Position numbers and translations under genes: made by a program
NCBI GenBank assembly: GCA_039707655.1
Contig: CM077665.1
Location: 444,105,531-444,169,530, forward strand
Length of the DNA stretch: 64,000 nucleotides
Reading direction: 5' to 3'
Source of the DNA: Elymus sibiricus
Taxonomy: Eukaryota; Streptophyta; Magnoliopsida; Poales; Poaceae
Shown here: positions 23,331 through 34,859 of the stretch, piece after piece
How the letters are laid out: every line of letters starts with the position of its first letter
How positions within the stretch are numbered: the first letter of the stretch is position 1
Notes under the pieces: generated by a model
Told to the model about the DNA's origin: nothing
Database searches by the model: none
Seen by the model: only the letters and a program-made list of their open reading frames with translations

Positions 23331-24983
23331 TGTTAGGGCAAATTTCTCCCTTAGTGGTTTTGGTGATTGATGACAATGCTTTTGCGGACTAATCGTGTGC
23401 ATTGAGCATTTCAGATATTCCATCACTTGGCACAAGACGATTGATGCCCCTCGATGTATTAGAGTGAAGACGGTTTATTTTCCTTCGTTTCATTTTCGGT
23501 GGACTTGAGTCGTAGGAAATACCGTACTATCAAGAGGGGGTCCGCTTCGGAAAGGTTTGGGTGGAATCAACACGTACACACTTTCATTTGCACCCTTTGT
23601 TCCTTTCCGCATCTTTGGAGTTTTGCCTTCCGTTTCGTAGGAGTGCTCGGACAGCTGCCAGCGGTAGTACCGCGACTAGCAGCGGTAGTGCCGCTGCCGG
23701 TACCGCTCATACTACCGCCTCGATTCGGGACACGATTTTTCGTGTCGGGTTCAGCGGTAGTCCAGCGGTGGTCCCACTGGCATACTACCGCTGACCCCTT
23801 TTTGACCCAACCAGGCAAGCGGCAGTTGCAGCGGCAGTAGGAGCGGTAGTACCGCTTGTAAGCGGTAGTACCGCGCCTACCACCGCTGCCACTTCCGCTC
23901 GTGGCACTGCTCTGCGTAACCTCCTCTGTTTTTCAGCGGTAGTAGAGCGGCAATGGAGAGCGGCAGTACCGTGCGTAGGCGGTAGTACCGCTGTCTGCAG
24001 CGGTAGTACCGCTGGTGCGGCAGTACCGCTCCTGCTCTGTCCTGCCCTGCTCTCCAAGTGCCCTGTGCTGCAACCCCAGCGGTAGTACCGCTGGGGAGAG
24101 CAGTAGTACCGCTCAGGCGGCACTACCGCGCTCTTTTGCACTGCACTTCGTGTACTACCGCCAGGGTGGCAGTACCGCTCGTGAGAGCTGTAGTACCGCT
24201 CTGTGCGGGCTGAAAATCTGGGTAACGGTTGGTTTTGTCCCCCCACTATATAAAGGGGTCTTCTTCCCCAAGAAGACCACCTCTTCCTCCCCAAACTCCA
24301 TTGTTGCTCCAAAAGCTTATTTTCGCCCGATCTCTCTCCCTAGCCAATCAAACTTGTTGATTCTTTAGGGATTGGTTGAGAAGGCCCCGATCTACACTTC
24401 CACCAAGAGAAATTTGATTCCCCCCACTAATCCCTTGCGGATCTTGTTACTCTTGGGTGTTTGAGCACCCTAGACGGTTGAGGTCACCTTGGAGCCACAT
24501 TCCATTGTGGTGAAGCTCCGTGGTGGTGTTGGGAGCCTCCAATTAAGTTGTGGAGATTGCCCCAACCTTGTTTGTAAAGGTTCGGTCGCCGCCTTCAAGG
24601 GCACCACTAGTGGAATCACGGCATCTCGCATTGTGTGAGGGCGTGAGGAGAATACGGTGGCCTTAGTGGCTTCTTGAGGAGCATTGTGCCTCCACACCGC
24701 TCCAACGGAGACGTACTTCCTCTCAAAGGGAAGGAACTTCGGTAACACATCCTCGTCTTCACCGGCTCCACTTGTGGTTATTTCTTACCTTTACATTTTG
24801 CTTGCTTTACTTGTGTTGTATTCTTTGCTTGCTTGTGTTGTGATTGTTAGCATCATATAGGTTGCTCACCTAGTTGCACATCTAGACAACCTATTTTGTT
24901 GCTAACCCTAATTTGTTAAGAAAAGCTAAAAATTGGTAGTTGCCTATTCACCCCCTCTCTAGTCAACCATATCGATCCGTTCA
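23331..24983 (+). repeat. 3' LTR of the Sirevirus
   Basis: Same ends as the 5' LTR. Perfect palindromes start at 23661, 23843, 23862, 23979, 24000 and 24079, and the TATA box is at 24247-24254. It differs from the 5' LTR mainly by small gains and losses inside the palindrome array plus scattered substitutions. Confidence 0.92.
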
Positions 24984-27133
24984 ACTATGCTTATATAAGA
25001 ATCTATTCTAAACATGGCATGGAATTACTGCAAAACACACATCAAGCATAGCATAGCATAGCATAGCATGGATCAAACCTATAATCTACATAACATATTA
25101 TAACAATGATCACACTAAGGTCTTAGAATACTTACTGTACCGAATACCAACTTACTCTCCTCTGGGTTGTCCCACAACCCTCGAAATACTCATGATCCAA
25201 TCCTGAACTGACTCAACTCCAATCCAAATCATGTGGTTATCCGACCACTCATCATAGAGCCATCCCTTGGCTAATATATCATATTCCCGACATTATCTGA
25301 TGTCTTCCCAAGATGAGTTCTTCCATCGTTATCATCATTACCGTGGTTGACCACCTAGTGAGGTCTGGACGGGCTGTCCAATACCGTGGACGCGGCTATT
25401 CGAATAGATTTTTACACTCTGCAGAGGTTGCGCACTTTACCCACACCATGAAGCACCTGGCCTCGTGATCCCAATCGGGTGGACCAGCGTTGCTTCAACA
25501 AAACCTGCCTGACCCGTGACTCCTTCATCATACCACCGGCACTCATTCCCCCCTGGAGGCCTGCCTTGGGTGGCCCCTGTGTCCTCATGACACCTGCCAC
25601 CGTCGTGGCCAAACTATGTAGACCCAAACGGGCGCTACTGTCCCAAACGGGGACCGCGCGCAAAACTCAACAACAACTGGGCTCACAAGGTTATCGCCGC
25701 TTACCTGATCAGGGTAGCACGCCGCACATAACCTTCCCTCTGTGGTGGTACCGGTAAAAGATCACGCAGTCAGGCCCGGTCAGGGCCGTCCCATACCGGC
25801 AAATGTGGTTGCACGGATAATGCCCGGACAGGTGACTCAAGATCAACCAACTAAATTGCATTACCTCAACTCCTCATACCCACAAACTGCCGGATGAAAC
25901 CCAAAATAATCATAGACGGTAATCTCGTAATCCAACTCAGCATATTCATCAACGTACTACTTCACCGACGATGAGACGTGCTAGCATAGCGAGATTATAG
26001 TACTGATAGTCATGGCATGAGATCAATCATAGTACTAACATGTCAATGTTATTAACCATATTATTATTAGCATGGCGATATGGAAATCAGACATGGCACT
26101 AGATGAAGAGTAACGCTAGTAACTAGTACCGATGTTATCACATGTGCATGCAAATGCAGATTGACAGATGATACAGATAACCACACATGGTGCAAGCAAA
26201 GTCATCACGCAAGTCCGGAGCTCATGGTAAGAGGTTGGCTTGCCTGAGGGTCGACGAATATGCCAGGAAGAAGTGCGATCACCTCGCGGAAAGAAATCGC
26301 CGGAAAGGGTTCTCTCTCGGAGGGGCAGATATAGGGCAAGGGCAAAACGGTTATTTCTAATGCGTGAACACATTATGAACATGGTACTATCGGAATGGGC
26401 TCGACGGGATGAAGACGTGGGCGCTGGTTTTACCTGATTCTGAGTTACGGTTGCCGAGATACGGACGTTCGTTGTTTAGGCAGAAAAACAAATAAAAATA
26501 TGCTTTTGTGCGGCTAACCAGTGAACGTCCACTAAATAAGGATTTCGGCAGCCGGCTGAAAATTGGAAGCGTACTTTGCTAAATACGCTTTCGGTAAACC
26601 GAAAGCGCACTTTAGTAAATACGCTTTCACTTATTGCACCGGGCCCGGGTCTACAGCCACTGACGGGCGGGGCCCGCGTTCACCTTTCTCTCTCCTCCCA
26701 CCCCTTCTTCCTTCTCCCGACAAACGCAGAGGAGCGGCGAGGCAGGGCGCAGCCGGCGCTGGGCTGGGTGACTCCGGCCACCCCACGCGGAGCTCTGGCC
26801 ACCGGAGTACTCGGGAGGGTGAGCCGCATCCGCCCAAATGCAGAACGAGCGCCAGGGGGGGCGCAGCGACTGCGCCATGGATGCCCATGGCGGAGGATCG
26901 GCCGGCGATGGGCTCGGTGTTACCGGGCACCAAAGTGGAGGATGAAGGGCGGGGAAGCTCCGACTGGCTCTGGGGGCCCTCTGGAGTAGGAACGGTGAGA
27001 GGAGGGGCTCGGTCTGGCTCGAATTTGAGCTGGGTCCGGCGGCGGTGGCTCGTCCATGGGAGAGGGCAGCGAGCTCTAGGAGCTCAAGGGGAGAGCTGGG
27101 GCTTGCTGCTCGACGGGAGGGGCGCGGGGCACG

Positions 27134-27141
27134 CTTAAATA
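27134..27141 (-). promoter_or_regulatory. TATA-like box of the LARD LTR (copy 1)
   Basis: TATTTAAG on the minus strand in a GC-rich context, conserved at 34343-34350 in the other LTR. Candidate U3/R promoter of the element. Confidence 0.45.
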
Positions 27142-27650
27142 GCCACGGGAAAGGCTCGGGAAGGAGCGGGACGGCAGCCGGTGCTTCGGGACACCAGCCG
27201 GAGCTTCGGGACGACGACAGAGGCGACCAGAAGCTGCGGGACCAAGGGGAGAGGGCTCTAGACGGTGCGCGCATGCAATGGGGAGCTCTACGACACTCGA
27301 GGGCAAGCTGGAGCTCGCTAGAGGCGCGCTCCCGTCAACTCCAATGCACAAAGCGCGATTTTGGCACGCTCTGGTCATGGTCACCATGTGGCCAGAGCCT
27401 TGCCACGCAGCACACAAGGCCAAAACATGTCTAGTCTATTATCCTTCCTATCCTGAGTTGACCTATGCAGCTGAATGACAATAGAGAGGGCTGAGGTGAC
27501 TGGTCCAAGATCAAATAGTTGCCAACAGCAACCTGTTTGGGCTGTGGTGTGGCCACCACAGTGCTCACCTTGGCCTGATCTTAGGCAGGGGTTGATCATC
27601 TACTAAGTTCACTATCTTGGCAAAGTTTCAGCTAGAACAATCAACTCTAG

Positions 27651-28440
27651 ATGGTACTTCCTTTGTAACTTGGCAGTCTGACCAGAAATGAAGAAGATGA
27701 TGCTGGGGTCAAATGGCTGGATGAATTTCGATGATTTTTGGTATAGGGCTATGATTTGGTCATGAGAGATAGATGAACAAGTTTCAGATCAAATTGATCA
27801 TCTATGATGGTACTTCCTTCACAGAGATGCAATCTGGTCAGAAACTTGAGAAAATTCTAGGGAAAGATTGGTTTGGAGAATTTAGCTGATTTTTGGTTTA
27901 CAGTAGTAATATATAAATATGTACTACCCTGCCAAATTTCAGCTCAATTGAATCAAGGAATCAAGCACTTTCTTCACCAAGTGCCAGACTGGACAGAAAC
28001 CAAAACAGGATGGTTCTGAGGAATTGGCTAGATGAAAATGACTCAAACTTAGAGGAGACCAATGATTTAGGCATATGGAGTCAGTGTAAAAGTTTCATAC
28101 CATTTGCATAAGTAGAAATGGTACTTCCTTCACCGTGCTCCAATCTGGACAAAAACATGGAAAATTTGCTGAGGATGATTGGCTAGATGAGATGGGCTAA
28201 TTTTTAGAGGACAAGGGTAATTTATCATAATAAATCACCCGGAAAAAGTTTAGCCCAAGAAGATCAAGGAATCAAGCACTTCCTTTGCAAATGGGAAATC
28301 TGGACAGAATTTGCAAATGGAAGTGGTGCTCAAAATTTGAATTGGGGAACTTGATATTTTGATGGAAATGGGGAAAATATGGATATGAGAAGCTCCACAA
28401 ATTATTTGGGATTTTTCCTAGCTACCAAAATGGTAGTTCC
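27651..28440 (-). repeat. Degenerate ~155 bp tandem repeat in the LARD LTR (copy 1)
   Basis: Unit starts at about 27651, 27807, 27960, 28118, 28271 and 28430 give spacings of 153-159 bp. Each unit begins ATGGTACTTCC or ATCAAGCACTTCC, then a CTGGACAGAAA-like phrase, a GATTGGCTAGATGA-like phrase and AAGTTTCAG-like AT-rich sequence. Confidence 0.7.
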
Positions 28441-28992
28441 TGTGGAAATGACCCAAATTGGAATATTGGCTTTAAATAGGAAAATGTAATTTCCCCTTTT
28501 TAATTATAGCCAATATTTTTATGAGAGCTCAATATGATCACAAAGAATATCTATACAAGTTTTCATGAGCTTTGGAGATGGATAGATATTTTCCTGGATT
28601 TAATTCCTCAGAATGGCAGAAAGAGGAATTAATTCTAGATGGGGAATATTGCATATGACTTGGCAATATTCTTGCACATCTAGGGTTTATGAGAGAAGGA
28701 GGATCTCTGGAAATTTTGGGGGAATTACCAGAGCAAGGGAAATGATAGCTCCTTTGTAATCACAAAGGCAGGATTTCCAGTTCCAATATTTCGGAACTAG
28801 GGTTTGAATGAGGTTCGGGGATTACTGACGGGAGGTTTACTGGCACAAGAGCATTGGAAGGCACTGAGAGGTTGTGGAAAGACTGGATTCACCTGGTCAC
28901 TTGCCAAATTCCAGAGGAAAAATTCGGGAGAGAAAAGCTAGGAAGGAATAACAACACAAAAATCGATAACCCGATTTTTGGGGTGTTACAAA

Positions 28993-29008
28993 CCTTCCCC
29001 CCTTAAAA
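28993..29008 (-). other. Polypurine tract of the LARD
   Basis: The minus strand reads TTTTAAGGGGGGAAGG just before the 3' LTR start TGTAACACC. Confidence 0.75.
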
Positions 29009-29566
29009 GAATCTCGTCCTCGAGATTCCTCGGGTTAGCTCAGAACAAAACTACTACGCCTCCTAGAAAAACTCCTGGGCTGGATCTTAACCCTGTGGTT
29101 GAAAACAACCGGGTTAAGAGTACCGAAAACTGGTACGCCCAGATCGAGATACGGATACCGCTGGGTCTACTCCACAGGTAGGGGCCGCTGTGTAGCCCTG
29201 ACATTTTTAGAAAAAGCAGAATTTCCTTTTTTCCAAAATGCTCGGGGTACCGCACTAAACAGTGGCCTCTCTCGCTGACAGGTGGGCCTAGGGTCCACTG
29301 GCAGCCTTCTTCTTCTATCTCTAGCCAACGGCTCTCTCTCTCTCTCGCGCGCTGTTCCGCGTGCGGCTAGGCACTGCGCATGCCTAGCTCCCGGGGCATA
29401 AAGCACCCTACGATGGTAGTGCGCGGCGCGCACGAGGGCGACGCAGAGAGCACTCCCATCGCGAGCCAACGCCGGTCGGCACTGCTCGCGGATTCGCCTC
29501 CTGGGCGCCGGTGATCGAGCGGCGCGCGGTCTCCTGGACCTCGCTCACCGTACATCGGACTGGGCC

Positions 29567-29574
29567 TATAAAAA
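29567..29574 (+). promoter_or_regulatory. TATA box on the antisense strand of the LARD internal domain
   Basis: GGCCTATAAAAACGAC on the plus strand is followed by a long CT-rich leader and TTGCAG, then the ATG at 29680. The layout looks like a plant core promoter. Confidence 0.5.
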
Positions 29575-29679
29575 CGACCACGGTTCCTCTTCTCTCTTCC
29601 TATCATCTCGCATCCTACCTCACTTATTCTTCCTCTTCTCCTTCTCCTTCTGGTTGCAGGAGTGCGAGGCAAGGCGCTA

Positions 29680-29847
29680 ATGGCGGGCGTGGGCTCGGAG
29701 CTGATCACGATTCTCCTGGCTGGCATGCTGGCGGCATTGGTTGGCGGCTCGCTGCTGCTGTGCGCGATGATCCTTGATGATCGCCAGGATGCTGCTGCCA
29801 GAGGGGCGGCTGGGGGTCAACTACGTCGTCTCAGGCCGGCGGAATAA
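29680..29847 (+). CDS. Antisense micro-ORF, 55 aa, single membrane segment
   Basis: From ATG at 29680 to TAA at 29845-29847. Residues about 8-32 form one hydrophobic segment (LITILLAGMLAALVGG then SLLLCAMIL), followed by an acidic pair and an Arg-rich tail (LRRLRPAE), so a single-pass membrane peptide is plausible. It runs opposite to the LARD, about 110 bp downstream of a TATA box, between the internal region and the PPT, a place where other elements carry antisense additional ORFs. I recognise no family. It might be a chance ORF in GC-rich DNA; the promoter context is the main support. Confidence 0.45.
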   Translation: MAGVGSELITILLAGMLAALVGGSLLLCAMILDDRQDAAARGAAGGQLRRLRPAE

Positions 29848-30631
29848 GCGCGGCTGCGGCGGCTTGTCAACATCACGCAAGATGGTGACAGAGGCACCGC
29901 GGGGTCTAGGGCTAGTGTGATGCAGTCAGCGGAGCTCTACCAGTGTGGAGGCCACTCTGCTAGTTGCTCCTTGCTGGACGACATCCACAAAGGGTGGGGG
30001 CTGGGGGTCAAATCGGGGTTCCGGTCTTGGACTAGAAGGGTTGTACCGGTCCATTCTGCAATAAAATGTCCTAGAATTTCTCCGAGATTGCAACCGGCGT
30101 GCAGACCTTGCTTACACGATACACATGCAATCTATTCAGACTAATATGCAGGCACATGCAAAATGCATATGGTAGCAAAATGCAGGCAGAAGAAAGAAGC
30201 ATATCAAGCAGATTATACTACAGCGTTTTAATGCCAGTGGGTCTATGTACTCCTGGTATACATACACCTACACCAGCTCGCCTTTTAATTAGGGACTCCG
30301 GACGAGTCCGATGTTATTAGGTGTAAGTGCTCTACTGACTAAAATCTTGTTAAGAGTCCACTGCCAGCTTTGTTAAACATTTCTGTTTAACAGAGTGACA
30401 GATGAACCAAGCACTCAAACAAGCAGACATACATAACATTACAACAGCACACAGGCACAAGCAGTACAAGCAGTACAATCATACAACACGCAGCCTACTA
30501 GGCAGCTAACAGCAACAACTCACTCCGAACTACAGAGTCCTAATGCTAGACGCAGGCGAAGAAACAGTCTTTGCAGCACACATACTTGCGGCATCTCCTG
30601 GCTTCAATCACTGCCGAAGCCACAGGTGGGC

Positions 30632-31438
30632 CTACTCTTGCTGGGGCTCTCCTGGGGGACGAAGGCTGAGCCAACTTCCATCTTCATCGTTGGACACCTC
30701 TATGGGTTGGGGCCCAACTGCTGGAGCTGCTGCGGAGACTTGACGGAACACATCCCGTCGACGGAGTCGCCGGATAGCTCCTTGAATGGAATTTGGATGG
30801 ATGTTGACTGGGCGAAATAGGTTTGCAGATTGTGAGGGTGGGACTAGCTGCGAAGGTGGCACTGGGTTTGGCAACAAGGGATGGGTGGTTTGGGATGCAA
30901 TCTGACGAGCCGCACGGTAGGCTTCCGTAACAACCCGGGTGGTGTCTTGGTCAATGGCTTGGAACTCTCTAATAATGCCAGAGAGCATAAGCCCCTGGGC
31001 ATCAATATACTGGACTAGGCGAGCTATGGTTGGGTCAGCATCTCCAGCAATGCTGGAGAACTTGCCAGCTATGTCGGACGGAGAGGGAAAATAGCGGAAC
31101 TCTTGCATCTCCGCTACTTGCGGAAGCTGGACACGAAGACGGGTGATGACTCCTGCGGCAGCCATCTGGACAACCAGCGCGGAGGTGGGCATAGGTTTGC
31201 CCTGAAAACTCATGGGCTTCCCATCCGCTGTTGGACTTGGGCTGATATGCACCTTTGCATAAAAGCGGCAAAGATGGGGAACGGGGTCCGACTGGAACAC
31301 CAGATACACCGGAGGGTTACTACAGCCAAGGGCTCGAGTGAGCATACTCAAAAGGATGCTCGGAAAGCCGGGGTAGCCATCAGCCCGGATTCGGCTATGG
31401 AAAGTGGGGGTTTTGGGTGTTTTGGAAGAACTGGCCAT
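30632..31438 (-). CDS. Unrecognised 268-aa ORF at the gag position of the LARD
   Basis: The first long ORF downstream of the PBS (31807-31819) on the element's own strand, starting MASSSKTPKTPTFHSR. The N-terminal 60 residues look globular (PVYLVFQSDPVPHLCRFYAK). A helical-looking middle contains EMQEFRYFPSPSD and IIREFQAIDQDTT, followed by a Pro-rich linker (PNPVPPSQLVPPSQ), a basic patch (RRLRRRD) and a short acidic end. There is no zinc knuckle, protease or polymerase motif. Position suggests a gag-like or RNA-binding role, which is an inference. The open frame in an element otherwise lacking genes suggests it was kept for some time. Confidence 0.6.
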   Translation of the reverse strand: MASSSKTPKTPTFHSRIRADGYPGFPSILLSMLTRALGCSNPPVYLVFQSDPVPHLCRFYAKVHISPSPTADGKPMSFQGKPMPTSALVVQMAAAGVITRLRVQLPQVAEMQEFRYFPSPSDIAGKFSSIAGDADPTIARLVQYIDAQGLMLSGIIREFQAIDQDTTRVVTEAYRAARQIASQTTHPLLPNPVPPSQLVPPSQSANLFRPVNIHPNSIQGAIRRLRRRDVFRQVSAAAPAVGPQPIEVSNDEDGSWLSLRPPGEPQQE

Positions 31439-31806
31439 GGCTACTGGTTTGGGGATACTAGCCTGGGTTCTCTCGCAGGGTTCTGGCTTACAGGATGGAG
31501 AGGGCTACGACTCGCAGCTGGGAGGGGGGCTTAAATAGGCAGTCGGCTGTAACACACCGGCATGGCGTGGATCCTTCTCGTGCCGGGTAGAAGATACACC
31601 GGTACGGCCGACAACTAAGTGTGGTCGCGGTCTAATCCAGAGTGGCTGAGTGGGCGGACAGCTGGGTAGGGTCACATCCATTCCGACTGCGCCGCCTGTT
31701 GATCCACAGTGGCCATGTCGGATGCCAGAGACGGGTCAAATCTATTGGGCTCACTACCGGTTAAAGCTAGGGGGTGGTTTGGGCTAGGGTAACCTATAGC
31801 CAGCCT

Positions 31807-31819
31807 GGCTCTGATACCA
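31807..31819 (-). other. Primer-binding site of the LARD, initiator tRNA-Met
   Basis: The minus strand reads TGGTATCAGAGCC five bases inside the LTR end. Confidence 0.9.
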
Positions 31820-34342
31820 AGTCTTGTGGCACCCCGATAGAGGGCCGACGCACGCCAGCCCCAGGATAAGACCTGGCGCACGCCAAAGACATGATACAGC
31901 AAATCCAGGCACAAAAATGGCTTTATTGATTATAATGGAGTATTACAATACTGTTGCTTACAACAATATTACATAACTCCAAGGCTAACTAAAGGGTAGC
32001 AGAGGTCTTGGTTTAGCGGCAATGACGTCTCTGGCTGGGCTCCATAACGCACAGGACTGGCTAGGTTACGATCTAGCACGACGGATCTTCTCCTGCAACT
32101 GGCCACGTGCAAGGCTAGGTGAGTACTTTGAATGTACTCGCAAGACAACCAAATACATAGCATCCAAACAAGCAGATAACAAAGCAAGCACTATGCTTAT
32201 ATAACAATCTATTCTAAACATGGCATGGAATTACTGCAAAACACACATCAAGCATAGCATGGCATAGCATGGATCAGACCTATAATCTACATAACATATT
32301 ATAACAATGATCACACTAAGGTCTTAGAATACTTACTGTACCGAATACCAACTTACTCTCCTCTGGGTTGTCCCACAACCTTCGAAATACTCATGATCCA
32401 ATTCTGAACTGACTCAAATCCAATCCAAATCATGTGGTTATCCGACCACTCATCATATAGCCATCCCTTGGCTAATATATCATATTCCCGACATTATCTG
32501 ATGTCTTCCCAAGATGAGTTCTTCCATCATTATCATCATTACCGTGGTTGACCACCTAGTGAGGTCTGGACGGGCTGTCCAATACCGTGCACGCGGCTAT
32601 TCGAATAGATTTTTACACTCTGCAGAGCTTGCGCACTTTACCCACACCATGAAGCACCTGGCCTCGTGATCCCAATCGGGTGGACCAGCGTTGCTTCAAC
32701 AAAACCTTCCTGACCCATGACTCCTTCATCGTACCACCGGCACTCATCCTCCCCCGGAGGCCTGCCTTGGGTGGCCCCTGTGTCCTCATGACACCTGCCA
32801 CCGTCGTGGCCAAACTATGTAGACCCAAACGGGGGCTACTGTCCCAAACGGGGACCGCGCGCGAAACTCAACAACAACTGGGCTCACAAGGTTATCGCCG
32901 CTTACCTGATCAGGGTAGCACGCCGTGCATAATCTTCCCTCTGTGGTGGTACCAGTAAAAGATCACGCAGTCAGGCCCGGTCAGGGCCGTCCCATACTGG
33001 CAAATATGGTTGCACGGATAATGCCCGGACAGGTGACTCAAGATCAACCAACTAAATTGCATTACCTCAACTCCTCATACCCACAAACTGCCGGATGAAA
33101 CCCAAAATAATCATAGACGGTAATCTCGTAATCCAACTCAGCATATTCATCAACGTACTACTTCACCGACGATGATACGTGCTAGCATAGCGAGATTATA
33201 GTACTGATAGTCATGGCATGAGATCAATCATAGTACTAACATGTCAATGTTATTAACCATATTATTATTAGCATGGCGATATGGAAATCAGACATGGCAC
33301 TAGATGAAGAGTAACGCTAGTAACTAGTACCGATGTTATCACATGTGCATGCAAATGCAGATTGACAGATGATACAGATAACCACACATGGTGCAAGCAA
33401 AGTCATCACGCAAGTCCGGAGCTCATGGTAAGAGGTTGGCTTGCCTGAGGGTCGACGAATATGCCGGGAAGAAATGCGATCACCTCGCGGAAAGAAATCG
33501 CCGGAAAGGGTTCTCTCTCGGAGGGGCAGATATAGGGCAAGGGCAAAACGGTTATTTCTACTACGTGAACACATTATGAACATGGTACTATCGGAATGGG
33601 ATCGACGAGACGAAGACGTGGGCGCTGGTTTTACCTGATTCCGAGTTACGGTTGCCGAGATACGGACGTTCGTTGTTTAGGCAGAAAAACAAATATAAAT
33701 ATGCTTTTCTGCGGCTAACCAGTGAACGTCCACTAAATAAGGATTTCGGCAGCCGGCTGAAAATTGGAAGCGTACTTTGCTAAATACGCTTTCGGTAAAC
33801 CGAAAGCGCACTTTAGTAAATACGCTTTCACTTATTGCACCGGGCCCGGGTCTACAGCCACTGACGGGCGGGGCCCGCGTTCACCTTTCTCTCTCCTCCC
33901 ACCCCTTCTTCCTTCTCCCGACGAACGCAGAGGAGCGGCGAGGCAGGGCGCAGCCGGCGCTGGGCTGGGCCACTCTGGCCACCCCACGCGGAGCTCCGGC
34001 CACCGGAGTACTCGGGAGGGTGAGCCGCATCCGCCCAAATGCAGCACGACCGCCAGGGGGGGCGCGGCTACTGCGACATGGATGCCCGTGGCGGAGGATC
34101 GGCCGGCGATGGGCTCGGTGTTACCGGGAACCAAAGTGGAGGATGAAGGGCGGGGAAGCTCCGACTGGCTCTGGGGGGGGGGGGGTCCTCTGGAGTAGGA
34201 ACGGTGAGAGGAGGGGCTCGGTCTGGCTCGAATTTGAGCTGGGTCCGGCGGCGGTGGCTCGGCCATGGGAGAGGGCAGCGAGCTCTAGGAGCTCAAGGGG
34301 AGAGCTGGGGCTTGCTGCTCGACGGGAAGGGCGCGGGGCACG

Positions 34343-34350
34343 CTTAAATA
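34343..34350 (-). promoter_or_regulatory. TATA-like box of the LARD LTR (copy 2)
   Basis: TATTTAAG on minus. This is the promoter copy that would drive the element, because this LTR precedes the PBS. Confidence 0.45.
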
Positions 34351-34859
34351 GCCGCGGGAAAGGCTCGGGAAGGAGCGGGACGGCAGCCGGTGCTTCGGGA
34401 CACCGGCCGGAGCTTCGGGACGACGACAGAGGCGGCCAGAAGCTGCGGGACCAGGGGGAGAGGGCTCTAGACGGTGCGTGCATGCAATGGGGAGCTCTAC
34501 GACACTCGAGGGCAAGCTGGAGCTCGCTGGAGGCGCGCTCCCGTCAACTCCAATGCACAGAGTGCGATTTTGGCACGCTCTGGTCGTGGTCACCATGCGG
34601 CCAGAGCCTTGCCACGCAGCACACCAGGCCAAAACATGTCTAGTCTATTATCCTTCCTATCCTGAGTTGACCTATGCAGCTGAATGACAATAGAGAGGGC
34701 TGAGGTGACTGATCCAAGATCAAATAGTTGCCAACAGCAACCTGTTTGGGCTGTGGTGTGGCCACCACAGTGCTCGCCTTGGCCTGATCTTGGGCAGGGG
34801 TTGATCATCTGCTAAGGTCACTATCTTGGCAAAGTTTCAGCTAGAACAATCAACTCTAG

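Larger units (their letters stand above)
12628..24983 (+). mobile_element. Sirevirus-lineage Copia retrotransposon, 12,356 bp, full length
   Basis: LTRs are 12628-14285 (1658 bp) and 23331-24983 (1653 bp), both TGTTAG...GTTCA. TSD ACTAT lies at 12623-12627 and 24984-24988, and the empty site is present in the other LARD LTR near 32190. It has an initiator-Met PBS, a long gag with zinc knuckle and coiled coil, Copia-order pol (PR-IN-RT-RH), an env-position ORF and several PPT-like motifs. These are Sirevirus traits; the Triticeae family Maximus is a possibility I cannot confirm. A nonsense codon and a frameshift in pol make it non-autonomous. Confidence 0.9.
12258..28990 (-). repeat. 3' LTR of the LARD, split by the nested Copia element
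   Basis: Parts 12258-12627 and 24989-28990 together match 31825-36200 nearly base for base. Within it are a TATA-like TATTTAAG at 27134-27141 (minus), a CATAG/GCATA microsatellite near 25045-25070, and a degenerate ~155 bp tandem repeat at 27651-28440. Long GC-rich ORFs at 26563-27434 are not supported as genes because the other LTR copy differs in frame. Confidence 0.88.
28991..31824 (-). other. Internal domain of the LARD
   Basis: 2834 bp with no RT, integrase or RNase H motif in any frame I inspected. It has one ORF after the PBS (30632-31438, minus), one small ORF on the other strand (29680-29847, plus) and non-coding DNA at 29848-30631. The latter includes an inverted repeat TGTTAAAC/GTTTAACA near 30371-30392. 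Confidence 0.75.

Noticed and set aside
26563..27434. GC-rich ORFs in the LARD LTR (both strands; twin at 33764-34643)
   Set aside because: The two LTR copies differ in frame because of the G run at 34173, composition explains the open frames, and no domain is visible.
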